A stretch of DNA of 64,000 nucleotides from Fulvia fulva (Eukaryota > Ascomycota > Dothideomycetes > Mycosphaerellales > Mycosphaerellaceae): assembly GCF_020509005.1 (NCBI RefSeq), contig NC_063018.1, forward strand, positions 4,216,001 to 4,280,000, in the 5' to 3' direction. The stretch's first letter is position 1; each line of letters starts with the position of its first letter. The position numbers and the translations under genes were made by a program. The notes below the pieces were generated by a model that had not been told where the DNA came from, did not search any database, and was given only the letters and a program-made list of their open reading frames with translations. Shown here one piece after another: positions 23,173 through 33,736 of the stretch.

Positions 23173-23763
23173 ATGCTCGGCTCCCTCGCCTCCATGCAAC
23201 CGCGCCAACTCGCCGCTCAAGTCCTCAACTTCGCCCTCGTCCTCTCAACCGCCTTCATGCTCTGGAAGGGCCTCTCAGTCTTCACCAACTCCTCCTCGCC
23301 CATCGTCGTAGTCCTCTCCGGCAGCATGGAGCCAGCCTTCCAACGGGGGGATTTGCTGTTTTTGTGGAATAGAGGGGTCGAGACGCAGGTGGGCGAGGTT
23401 GTGGTGTATAATGTGCGTGGGAAGGATATTCCGATTGTGCATAGGGTTATTAGACGGTTTGGGGGAGGGTGAGTACCTACAGCATATACTGGGAGTGAAA
23501 CGGGGAGGTGTGTGCTGACTTGAGGGAATGACAGGGCTGCGCCGCTGCAACTTCTCACGAAGGGAGATAACAATGCCGCTGATGACACGGAGCTTTATGC
23601 GCGTGGGCAGAATTACCTGGACAGGAGCAAGGATATTGTGGGGAGTGTGATCGGATATGTCCCTTTCGTGGGATACGTGACAATTCTGCTGAGCGAATAC
23701 CCTTGGTTGAAGACGGCGATGATGGTCTTCATGGCGCTTACGGTGGTGTTGCAGCGGGAATAG
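23173..23763 (+). CDS. SEC11: Signal peptidase complex catalytic subunit Sec11
   Basis: Two exons, 23173-23468 and 23535-23763, give 174 residues, close to the family's usual length. The 66-bp intron (GTGAGT..GACAG) splits a Gly codon. One N-terminal membrane helix is visible at about 16-36 ([17 protein letters not shown]). Catalytic residues of the ER-type signal peptidase are present: Ser51 in [10 protein letters not shown], His90 in IVHRVI (where bacterial LepB has Lys) and Asp110 in [11 protein letters not shown] second hydrophobic segment lies at the C-terminus ([13 protein letters not shown]). It cleaves signal peptides of secreted proteins on the lumenal face of the ER (family knowledge). 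Confidence 0.93.
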
Positions 23764-23883
23764 GGCTATCGGCCATCGCGCTGCTGATTTCATGGGCATA
23801 AGCGAGGAGTTTGGCGTTAACAAGAGCAGTTACCACTGCTATAAAATATCGAACTGGGAGACTTCAGAGGGTATGCGGAATGC

Positions 23884-24557
23884 CTATTTGTGACCCTCGT
23901 CGCGCAGCCGCTGCCTCACATTCGTGATCGCCTTACCCAGTCGATTCTCACCCCACTTGTCGCGGTTTGCCTCTGCGTCAGCAGCACCGAATCCGATTCC
24001 CCATATGCGATCTGATGGAGATGCCTGTCGGCGCTGTCAGTACACGCCAATATGCACCGCTTCAGCGGAAGAACGACTCACCTCAACAAGTTCCCTATCC
24101 CCCGTCGCCAACAACTTCGTCCTCATATCAGCACTCTCCTTCCCCTTCGTGAACTTGTGATAATTCCCCTCCTCCACAATGCGACTCTTATGCTCATCCC
24201 ACTTCTTGCGATCGAATCTGCCAACACCCATAGGTTAAAATCGCATCAACCAAGCAACCTGCATGTAGATCGTGAACCTCATCTACCCGCAAATACTCAC
24301 CCCTTCGCCCTCCGTCCCAACGCCTGATGCTCCCTCGGCACCGCCGTCTTCATCATCTCCCGTGCAATCTCCTCATCCCCAAATAACTTCGCCTTCTGAA
24401 TCATCATCCACATTTCCGCCGTCTGGTAGGTAACACCATCGACTTCAAAGGAAGATTCGTACCATTGAGACATGAAGCCGTAGGGAGATTCGAATTCGCG
24501 CCAGAACCAGACTGGGCCGACGGAGGGGTCTGGAGATATGGTGGGGGGTTGTGACAT
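23884..24557 (-). CDS. NADAR (DUF1768 / YbiA-like) domain protein
   Basis: Three exons, 24557-24301, 24217-24082 and 24024-23884, give 177 residues, essentially a lone NADAR domain. The introns (83 and 57 bp) have GTGAGT donors and CAG acceptors and keep phase. Typical blocks are visible: WYESSFEVDGVTYQTAEMWM, then KAKLFGDEEIAREM, NYHKFTKG, and SPSDRIWGIGFGAADAE with the WGxG signature. Bacterial YbiA is an N-glycosidase acting on riboflavin-pathway intermediates, and other members act on ADP-ribose or NAD derivatives. The substrate of the fungal protein is unknown. It may be a metabolite-repair enzyme of the cytosol. Confidence 0.85.
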
Positions 24558-25103
24558 GGTTGAGATTGCGGTTTTGGAGAGATTTGTTGAAGGTTCTGTT
24601 AGGAGGTAGGTTTGGTGTTTGGTTGTGAATGTTGTTGTGATAGTGGCAAATGATGATGATGTAGTGATGAGCTAGTCCATATGCAGTAGGTACCTAGTAG
24701 CTTGAGATGGAGCTGTCCAGCAGCAGGTGGCATACGGGCAGTATAGTGAGATCAGCTTGGTTGTTTTGCTTCATTACATTCATTCTCCGGTTCTATTTAC
24801 TGTCTCTTCTGCAGTATCCATATCTATAGACTGTCGTTGTCGCTATACACATTAGACCCTCTTACGCTGCACTAGCAGAGCGGCCACAAACTCTTTTCCC
24901 AATGCCGTTTATTTTGTCCATTACCGTGCCCATTCATGCCCAGTGCGCATTGTTGTATCAATTCGCTCGCTCGCTAAGATGCTGTGCAAAACGATATGCA
25001 AACGTGCCATAATTCCCGTCCCGCCATTTTCTTCGTGTTCATGCCTCAATCGACACCGATATCCGTCTCTTCATGTAAATCTGCCAGTGGAGCACAGCCT
25101 ATC
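24558..25103. other. Intergenic region: NADAR promoter and 3' flank of the secreted-protein gene
   Basis: This 546-bp stretch lies between two minus-strand genes. It contains small GATGATGATG and CGCTCGCTCGCT tracts. No gene is seen. Confidence 0.4.
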
Positions 25104-25706
25104 CTAATAGCTCGACTTCCCGGCGTCCTCATCTGGGCAAGGCACGTTTGTGGGATACCTTGCATACACCGCAGTACCGGCGGTAGGGTATGTGGTAGTG
25201 GTCATGGTCTGATTCCACAGTCCATGGCTAGTGAAAGCGCCCTTGAACGTCGAAGTGTATATCGAACTCGAGCTGGAGGATGATGAAGAAGACTGCACAG
25301 CGGTTGCGTATGCCGGCTCTGGCACTGTGTTGTAGACAGTCTCGGTCGCCTCGGCCGTAGTCTCTGTGACAGTCGAAGGTGATACGTTGGTGATGATGAC
25401 TGGCAAAGGCGACATGGTGACGGTGTAGGAGAAGGCTGGCATCGCGGTGTTCGGCACTGTGATGGTCGTGCTCTGTGTTTCGGTGATGCTGGCTTGGCTG
25501 GGTGATGCCGTGACTGTCACAGTTGCCGGCTTCGAGGTGGATGTGCTTGTCGGCGGGAGTGTCTCTGCTGGCGGAGAGTTGATCGAGCTCGATGGACCGC
25601 CGACATCGACGACTTGATACGTCGCGGCTGGTCGAGGATTTGGCAGTGCTGTTGCGCCGAGCGTGAAGTAGGCTGTAGCGAGGATAGTAGGTATCGAGGA
25701 GCGCAT
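25104..25706 (-). CDS. Secreted Ser/Thr-rich protein, putative cell-wall or extracellular protein
   Basis: A single exon of 200 residues. The N-terminus MRSSIPTILATAYFTLGATA is a clear signal peptide with likely cleavage after ATA or ALP. The mature protein is dominated by Ser, Thr, Val and Pro, with repeated T-V-T and T-E-T patterns (ATVTVTASPSQAS, STVTETTAEATETV), expected to be heavily O-mannosylated. There is a run of ten Ser near residue 140 and a short end with YARYPTNVPCPDEDAGKSSY. I see no GPI signal, since no hydrophobic tail follows, and only one Cys in the mature part, so it is not a classic small cysteine-rich effector. It is the last host gene before the transposon block. Confidence 0.7.
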   Translation of the reverse strand: MRSSIPTILATAYFTLGATALPNPRPAATYQVVDVGGPSSSINSPPAETLPPTSTSTSKPATVTVTASPSQASITETQSTTITVPNTAMPAFSYTVTMSPLPVIITNVSPSTVTETTAEATETVYNTVPEPAYATAVQSSSSSSSSSSIYTSTFKGAFTSHGLWNQTMTTTTYPTAGTAVYARYPTNVPCPDEDAGKSSY

Positions 25707-26560
25707 TGTGAGCGTCAGCTCGGCGATGTTGTTCTGTTGTATGCTATCTGTTTTCTTTTGTTGTCTTTTCAGTGCTTAAATGTCTGGTGCTGGTGGTTGC
25801 TATGGTGTCTCGATCTGATCTGGTTGTCAGGTCAAGGAGGATTGCGAGACGGTTGCGCAAGAGGTGCAGGATTGTGTGCAGGGACACTTAGCCTTCTTGC
25901 TAGGGGACATTCTACAACGGCCCTGCCTATAGCCATCTTTGAGCATGTGAAGAGGCTGGATAATTCTGGGCTATCATGTTGTGGAATGCGCTTCGCGAGG
26001 CTGGGAAGTGAAAGATGTGGCTGGGCGATCCGGCTGACTGGGCCCGGAGCTGTCTCCGGTGGCGCCAAAAGACCCGCTTGGAAGGAACCTCCGAGTGACA
26101 CCTGAACAACCAACTTCACGCAATTACATCTCACCGTTCTACTACAACTTCTAGTCCATCTCACTGCCAATATTGATGCCGGTTTCAATCTGCTCTTTGA
26201 CTGGATCATCAGCATAATGGTTCCCGGCAGGAACTACACCGCCGCCCCTTTAGCGACCACAACGACCGGGCCTATGGACATCACATGCACAGCACTGCCA
26301 GTCACATTCAGGGGACCGAAATTTTTGCAAAGCTTGACGTGTTCTACCATTCTCTGCAATCTAGTCAGCCTCAAAACGAGTCACCAGAAGCGACCTTCTC
26401 CTTCTTGAAGGCATCAATGACCTTCTCCGTACCCGCACGTGAGTATGACCGCCGCCGGGACATCTTGCTAACACGTAAGCGGACGGCTGAGATTCACTCA
26501 GCTCTCCATCAATCTCAATCAGTGTGGTCCTCAAGCCAGCCAAGCCAAGCTGGAGGTTAG
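25707..26560. other. Intergenic edge of the gene compartment
   Basis: This 854-bp stretch is of normal composition up to about 26,550. It holds the promoter of the secreted-protein gene on the left. An open frame at 26,285-26,560 (AREYDRRRDILLTRKRTAEIHSA) looks partly coding and could be a remnant exon cut by the repeat block, but I cannot support a gene. Confidence 0.4.
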
Positions 26561-26927
26561 TGGCTTGCTTGGCTTAATTAGACTACTAGCTTAGCTTAGC
26601 TCGGCTTTAAGCTAGCATCCCCTAGCTTAGCTAGCTTAATATTTTAAGCTAAGTAGAGAGTCTAGCTTATAGCTTAAGCTAGCTCGTTATATAATACGGA
26701 TTCAGCCGGAATAGAGGTTTAATTAGCTCGGCTAGTCCTATAGATACCTCTATCTTTTATAATAAGAATACGTCTAGGGAGGAGTTTAGTAAAAATACGA
26801 GATCGACGTAGTATTATATAACCGAATTTAGAGTCCGGATACCTCTATCTTAAGAATAGCTTTATAGACACTTCTATAATATACTTTACTACCGAGCGGG
26901 CTATACTACTAAGCGGGCTACTTTTAC
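26561..26927. repeat. RIP-mutated repeat sequence with AGCTTA-rich stretch
   Basis: From about 26,560 the sequence switches to TA-rich, CA/TG-poor DNA. 26,570-26,700 is dense in TAGCTTAGCT / TTAAGCTA words. It is the left flank into which gypsy element 1 inserted (target TTTAC at 26,923-26,927). The source element is not identified; the pogo-like copy to the right of gypsy 1 is one candidate. Confidence 0.55.
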
Positions 26928-27447
26928 TATTAGGGCGAGAGCCTAGCCTATAAGATGTAAGGGTAAAAGCGAGAATATAGGTAAGAAGTGTAGATGCAAA
27001 AGGGTATAGTATAATTGCTATACAAAACAAAAGACGAAGGAAGCAAGAGAGGCCTAGGGAAGGCTAGATATTTATACGCGACCCTCGCGAGTACGTGTCC
27101 CCGCATTAATAGGGCTAACCCGTACGAAGCCGCGCTTAGTAGCTTTGCTCAAAACCTTATTCTAACCTGCCCTACGTTCCGAGTCTTCTACGTGCTTCTT
27201 CTAGGGTCTAGCGTAGTCGCGGGTACTCGCGGGAGTACCGTGAGTCACATAGTTACGAGCCGAAGTGAATCTGTTAAGGTTTAGTAGAGGGGTGAATTTG
27301 GAGGGCTAGGTCCCGTAGTGAATATTACGGGGCATATAATTCTTAGCGCTTATATACTAAGCTAGACTGTCACTTCTTAACGACTTCTAAGCACTCTAAG
27401 GCTCTTCTGTCCCTACCTTCTATACTCTCTATAGGGAGACTATAATA
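26928..27447 (-). repeat. Gypsy 1 LTR (left copy, 3' LTR in element sense)
   Basis: A 520-bp LTR whose partner is 32,699-33,218. The terminal bases read TA..TA here and TG..CA in the partner, so this copy lost both canonical ends to RIP-type changes. Confidence 0.92.
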
Positions 27448-30189
27448 GTAGCCCCCCCGAACAAAGCTAAGTTCCTACGAAGCCGTAGTAGTTCTATATA
27501 TCGAGGATGTTTAGCTTTAGTACTAGGCCTAGGCCTAATGTTATAGTCGATACACTATTAGTAAGCCCCGTCGAAGAGCTTAGATTCGAAGAGCCTACCG
27601 ATATTGACTTCTAGGCCGTCTACGCGGGCGTAGTATTCTTCGATTACTTAACGATTAAAGATAATATGTTAGATAGGTTCCTATAAGGTATCCTACTTAG
27701 GGCAACCTTGCTATTCGACTTTATACTTAATCGGCGGTAGTCCTTTAACGTCGTTAGGCTCTACGCGGATTCCCCGGATCTTACGGACGGTATAGTCGTT
27801 AGAAGGTAGGTTAATAGGCTCGTCGACTTCTACTTTATCGGGAGGACCTAGTATGTCTTAGTTTTGGTTCGGGAATAGGTCCTTAGCCGACGGCCGAAGG
27901 CGTACGGGATAGAAGACGTCGTGGATCTTTATATTCGTAGGAAGAGCTATACGGTAGGCGTGTGAACTAATACGCTCGGTGATCTCAAAAGGACCTAGGT
28001 TCTTCTAGTTTAGCTTCTTAGAGGGGCGGTCTATCTTAATGTTCTTAGAGTTAAGGTAGACTATATCGCCTACTTAGTAGTCGGGAGCTAGCTAGCGACG
28101 ACGATTAGCTTGATCCTCGTAGATTACTTATACGTACACTATCTCGTCGTAAACTTCTTTATAGATCTGTAAGAGTATAGTAGCGAACTCGTCTGCTACT
28201 TACTCGTTTACGTCTTCGGTAGGCGGGAGAGGTTCTTCTAGTTCTATACCTATACGAGGGTAGTAACCTCTCGTAGTATAGAAGGGAGAGTAGCTAGTAG
28301 TCTCCGAGTCCTAGTTACGAGTAGCGAACTCTACCGTAGGGATATACTAAGGCCAATCCTTCTAGTAGTAGTCGACGAAGTAACGAAGGACCTGCTCGAG
28401 GATAGCGTTCGTAATTTCGGTCTAGCCGTCGGTCTGTAGCTAAAAACTGGTCGAGAGGTTATGCTTAATGCCTAGGATAGTATATAGACGCTTCTAGAAG
28501 TACGAGATGAACTAGGTGCCTCTATTAGAGGTAATGCTATCCGGGAGGCCTTGAAAGCGCTAGACGAATTCGTAGAACAAGCGAGTAGTCTCCTTTACGG
28601 TTATACTCTAGTACGGGATTATATACCGGTCCTTAGAGTGACGGTCCACGATTACTAGAAGGGCCTTTACTTTCACGCCGCTAAAGGTCTTGCCGTAAGG
28701 AAGATCGGTAATAAAGTCTATAGTGATGTGCTTCTACGGACGATTAGGAGCCGGGAGAGGGTATAAGAGACCGTAGGGACGGTAGCGGTTAGCTTTAGCT
28801 CTTCGGTAAGTAGCGTAGTTTAGTACGTAGCGGCGGACGTCCTTCTAGGAATACGGCCACTAGTAATACCTAGCGAGGAGCTTGTGGGTCTTAGCTACGC
28901 CTAGGTGACCCCTAGAGGCGGAGTCGTAGATGATTTGAAGAATCTTAGCTCGGATATTAGAGCCTTCGGGCTGCGGTACGTAAAGCTTCTTACGGAAGTA
29001 GACGACACCTCCCTAGAGCTCGTACTCGGATAGCGAGAAGCCCGGGAATGTCCTCGCGCTAGATTCAAGGGCCTGAACTAACTCTTAGGCGTCTATGTTG
29101 GTATCGTACGCTATTCGTACTCGTACTATAATACCTTCGGGCTGCTCCTTATTATTAAACCCCTTAAAGTCTGATTCGGATAAGCCGTCGGTCGTTACTA
29201 AGCCCTCTTTATCGTCGTTCAAGTCCTTAGCGTCCGAGGCGTATTCTTTAGGCTCGGATTTATCGTCACTCTCGTTAAGGTAGGTAGGAGCGAGCACGAG
29301 AGTAGTAAAGGAAGCGGCGAGCGTAGGCTAGCCGTTCGATAGGTACTCTCGAAGCTCGGAAGAGAGGTTATGCTCTTTAATAACTTGTTGCCCTACGATT
29401 TGCCGGCCCCCTCTTCGATTAACTAGAGAGTTACTAGGGCGGCGGGTAAGGGCGTCGGCTATCGAGTTGGCCTTACCGGGCGTATACGAGATTACGAAGT
29501 TGAACCGGGAGAGGAACTCGCTCTAGCGGGCCTGGCGACGATTAAGCAGCTTGCTCTTTATAAAGTAAACGAGGTTCTTATAGTCGGAGCTTACTTAGAC
29601 GGGTATAGTAGAGCCTTCGAGCTCGGGGCGCTACTCTTCGAAAGCTTTAACGATAGCGAGAAGCTCCTTATCGTAGATCTCGTAGTTATACTCCGTAGCG
29701 GTCATCTTCTTAGAGAGGAAGGCGATAGGTAACCAGGGGGATTCAGGCGAGCGGCGTTATAGTAGGACACCGCCTACTACGCCGTCGGATACGTCGGTCT
29801 CTATACGGGTCTCTAGTTCGAAATCGAAGTGCCGTAGAAGCGGGTTCTTAACAAACTTCGCTTTAAGTAAGTCAAAAGCCTCCTAGTATTCGTCGGTCTA
29901 GGCGAACTTCTCACCCTTACGCGTAAGCTTCGTCAAAGGGCGTACTACGCCCGAAAATGCGTAGATAAAGCGGCGGTAGAAGTTAGTAAAGCCTAGGAAA
30001 CCCTAGACCTCTTTAATATTCGTAGGAGTATCCTATTCGACGATAGCGTCGATCTTCTCTTAGTCTATCTTAATGCCGTCTACGGTAATAATTAAACTAA
30101 GGAACTTGACTTCGGTCTTCTTAAACTCGTACTTATCGATATCGAGCTATAAGCCGGCGTCTACGAGCTTCTAAAGGACCTTATAGACG

Positions 30190-30700
30190 TGCTCGCGGTA
30201 CTCCTCCTTAGTCTCGCTATAGACTAGGATGTCGTCGATGTAGGTAGTATAGAACTGATCGAGGAACTCCTAAAGGATGTCGTTAATAAAGTTCTAGAAG
30301 GTACTAGGCCCGTTATAAACGCCGAAGGGCATAACGAGCGACTCGAATAGCCCGTAGCGAGTACGGAAGGCTATAAGATACTCGTGTCCTTCTACTATTC
30401 GTAACTTGTTGAACGTAGCGATAACATCGAGCTTAGTAAAGTACTTAGCCTTAGAGAGGCCCTCGAGCGTCTCCTAAATTAACGGTATTAGGTAGCGGTT
30501 CTTCTTTATAATAGCGTTTAAGCCTCGGTAGTCTACGTAGAAGCGTAGACTACCGCCGGGCTTCTTAACGAATATGACGGGACTACTAGCGCTAGAACGG
30601 CTCGCTCGAATAAACCCCTTCTTTAGGTTCTCTTCGAGGTATCTCTTAAGGACGATAAGCTCTTCTCGGGACATAGAATATAACGGTCCGAACGGTGTCT
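30190..30700 (-). pseudogene. Gypsy 1 reverse transcriptase remnant
   Basis: The minus-strand translation gives [20 protein letters not shown] and [19 protein letters not shown] (30,474-30,674), the N-terminal half of a Ty3/gypsy RT. The YIDD active site lies further on, near 30,240. Stops interrupt the rest. Codons at this active site contain no TpG (ATCGACGAC), and it remains intact. Confidence 0.85.
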
Positions 30701-32698
30701 CTATACCTTCTTCTAGCTTAATCTTATAGTCGTAAGGGCGATAAGGAGGTAGCTCGTCTACGGCTTTAGTATCGAATACGTAGAGGATGTAGTATGCCTA
30801 AGGAGGGACCTTCGTAGTAGGGTCGGTAGGTATACGCTTCTTATCGAGCTTCTCGAGGGCGATATCGATATCGCGGAGAGAGGCGGCGAAGACTTGAGCT
30901 TTAGGCTACTTAGTAGTAGTAGTAAAGGCAGCGGCGTTCACCTAGAAGATCTTAGTATACTTAGGACCGCGCTAAGGCGGCGGAGAAGGCGGAGGTGCCG
31001 GAGGAACTTCTAGAGGGAAGCTAATAGTAAGGGAAGTCTAGTCGATAATAGGTCGGTGTCGTCTAAACTAGGGGAGGCCGAGGATAAACTTCTAATACGG
31101 TAGGGACGTAAGGAAGCTAGTAATCGACATACGCTTGCCTCCGAGGGTGATTAACGTATGTATAACATAAGTAATCTTACTAGTAGTAGTCTCCGTACCG
31201 TTAAAGAGTTTAAGGGTACGAGGGTACTTCAGTTCCTAGGGTTCGAGGTTAAGAGAGGTCGCGAGTTTATAGTCTATAAAAGACTCGTCTAGTACGCTAG
31301 TGTCTATAAGAGTGAGATTGGAAGAAGAGAGTTTCTTTAAGCCGATATTTATATTCGTAACGAACGGTTTATAAGCGTAGTCCTTGCCCGTCTCGTCGTA
31401 TAGGTCTAGCTATACTATATTGATCCTCAACTTCTTTCCTCTCTTCACTTTTGGTAAACGTTATTCTTAGTCTTCATCGCGTCGATAAGGAAGACCTAGG
31501 CTTTTTCCTACTTAGCGGGAGTAGTAGGAGTAGGCTCGATAGCGCCGATAGCGCCGCGAACCGGGTTACGGGCGTTACGGGTAGCGAGCTACGGACAGTT
31601 AGCTACGATATAGCCTAGACCGCCGTAGTAGGTATAGAGTCCGGCCTAGCGACGGCGAAGCTTCTCTTCGGGAGTAAGCTTACCGTTAACGAGGCCCTAG
31701 ACTCGAGGGACGGCGGCACTAGCGCTAAGATCTATAGCGTTACCTATAGAGACGGGAGGGAGAGCCGTAGGAGCGGCGGCGCCTAGTAGAGTAGCGAAGT
31801 GGCTTCCGGGACCACGAGGCTAACGACCTTAAGAACGGGAAGCGAGGAGAGAGGCGGTGTGTTTTATATTAGAGTCGAGGCGCTAGTAGGTCTCGACGAG
31901 CTTACGGAAGCTTATAGTACCGACGTCCTTATCCTCGAGGGCTCGAAGAAGCTCTACTAACAAACCACGGCGGAGAGTGCTCTTCTTAGTCTCTTCGTTA
32001 TAGCCGGTGAACCCGATATCGCGGTTAAAGGCCGCGAGGTACTCGGCGAAGCTCTTGTTCTTCTAGAGGAGGTTATAGATAGCGTTCTAGGCGGTGGCTC
32101 TACGGTCTAGATCACTAAAGGCAGCACGGAGGTCCTACATTAAGGTGAGGACGTCCGGGTAGCCGATAGTCTACGTAGCGTTGTCGATATAGTATTATAC
32201 CTAAGCCGCGGCGTCTCCTCGAAGGAGGGAGAAGACGTACGTAACTTTGTCCTTCTCTTACGGAAAGTGGTCGGCATTAGCTAATAGCTTAATAGTGAGC
32301 TGTGTCTTAAATGCCTTAAACTTGCTCTTATTACCGTCGAACTCGTCTAGATCGTTAACCTTCTTAGAGAAGTACTAGCGGCGGTTATCGTCGGCGTACG
32401 GGGCGAGGTTCTAGAAGGTATTTACAATACCTTAAAGGTATATTATTTAGTTGTTTGCTTACTCGACCTGCTAGGCGGTCTCGCGGAAAGAGGAGACGGT
32501 ACGGTTAATAAGAGCGTAGGCGGTGTCGGGGTTAGCGTTTGCCTAGGCACCGAAGGTAGCGGCGTTCGAGAAGGGGATGTTAGTCTACTTACTAAAGTGG
32601 AATAGAGTGTCTTAGTTGTCGAGGTTGACACCTCTATCGGTGGCGTGGTCACCTATAAGGATGACTCGAGTGGTTAACGGTTTGTTAGTCTTTTGTAA

Positions 32699-33218
32699 TG
32701 TTAGGGCGAGAGCCTAGCCTATAAGATATAAGGGTGAAAGCGAGAATATAGGTACGAAGTGTAGATACAAAAGGGTATAGTATGATTACTACACAAAACA
32801 AAAGACGAAGGAAGCAAGAGAGGCCTAGGGAAGGCTAGATATTTATACGCGACCCTCGCGAGTACGTGTCCCCGTATTAATAGGGCTAACCCGTACGAAG
32901 CCGCGCTTAGTAGCTTTACTCAAAACCTTATTCTAACCTGCCCTACGTTCCGAGTCTTCTACGTGCTTCTTCTAGGGTCTAGCGTAGTCGCGGGTGCTCG
33001 CGGGAGTGCCGTGAGTCATATAGTCACGAGCCGAAGTGAATCTATTAAGGTTTAGTAGAGGGGTGAATTTGGAGGGCTAGGTCTCGTAGTGAATATTACG
33101 GGGCATATAATTCTTAGCGCTTATATACTAAGCTAGACTGTCACTTCTTAACGACTTCTAAGCACTCTAAGGCTCTTCTGTCCCCACCTTCTATACTCTC
33201 TATAGGGAGACTATGACA
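32699..33218 (-). repeat. Gypsy 1 LTR (right copy, 5' LTR in element sense)
   Basis: A 520-bp LTR starting TGTTAGGGCGAG and ending CTATGACA, retaining the canonical TG..CA ends. It is nearly identical to the left LTR, and the differences I compared are G/A or C/T. Confidence 0.92.
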
Positions 33219-33223
33219 TTTAC

Positions 33224-33552
33224 TAAGAACTATACTACTTCTACTTTAATTACGACGGTATCTTAATACGACGACATTCTATAGAATCGTTACTAGGAGA
33301 ACAATTCCTCTTTAGATTCTTCGCTATCTAGTAAGTCTACTTAATAGGTATATACGTTATGCCCCGACTCGCTATATCGCTTATAGCGTCGTAGCCTTAG
33401 TACTAGCCGAACACTATCTAGCGACTCTCTACTTACTTCCTACCTCCTAGTATCCTCTAGAGGTATTAATTGCGACGCCTTATCGAAGGTTAGAGACCCT
33501 CTAGACTAAATGTACTTACGCTTTCGTACTTTCCGCTATATAAGGGCCTCGT
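33224..33552 (-). pseudogene. Pogo/Fot1-type transposase, C-terminal remnant
   Basis: The minus-strand translation includes GSLTFDKASQLIPLEDTRR and SESGHNVYTY, matching the basic tail and CxxCGxxGHNxRTC-type end of fungal pogo-family transposases, with Cys codons converted. It is separated from its N-terminal part (40,769-41,522) by gypsy element 2. Confidence 0.65.
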
Positions 33553-33736
33553 TATAAGGGCGCGCGTACTATAGAGTCCGAACAAGATAGTTGTTATTCT
33601 ACGAAGCTACGAAAGAGGAGCGCGAGGCGCGGCGAAGTTATAAAGTAAAGCTAAGCCGCGCTAACCCGATCCGGAAGGTCCGCGGTTTAGCCGGGCCGAC
33701 GTAGCTATAGTAGGGGGTCGCGGGCTACCCGTAATA
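33553..33736 (-). repeat. Gypsy 2 LTR (left)
   Basis: A 184-bp LTR running from TATAAGGGCGCGCG to CCCGTAATA. It is nearly identical to 40,585-40,768. The ends read TA..TA, consistent with RIP of TG..CA. Confidence 0.9.

Larger units (their letters stand above)
26928..33218 (-). mobile_element. Ty3/gypsy LTR retrotransposon 1, RIP-mutated
   Basis: The element is bounded by two 520-bp direct LTRs and flanked by the 5-bp duplication TTTAC (26,923-26,927 and 33,219-33,223). Coding sense is on the minus strand. Gag, with a mutated zinc knuckle, lies near 31,590-31,640, and reverse transcriptase near 30,200-30,700 ([15 protein letters not shown]; the catalytic [10 protein letters not shown] is intact near 30,220-30,250). 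RNase H and integrase follow to the left, to about 28,000. Frames are destroyed by many TAG/TAA stops. In the knuckle, Cys and His codons read as Tyr (LYTYYGGLGYIVANCP), as expected from TG-to-TA and CA-to-TA changes. The order gag-RT-integrase fits Ty3/gypsy. Confidence 0.92.

Noticed and set aside
26217..26560. Possible small gene next to the repeat block
   Set aside because: Two overlapping short frames have no splice logic or recognisable domain; at most a gene remnant.
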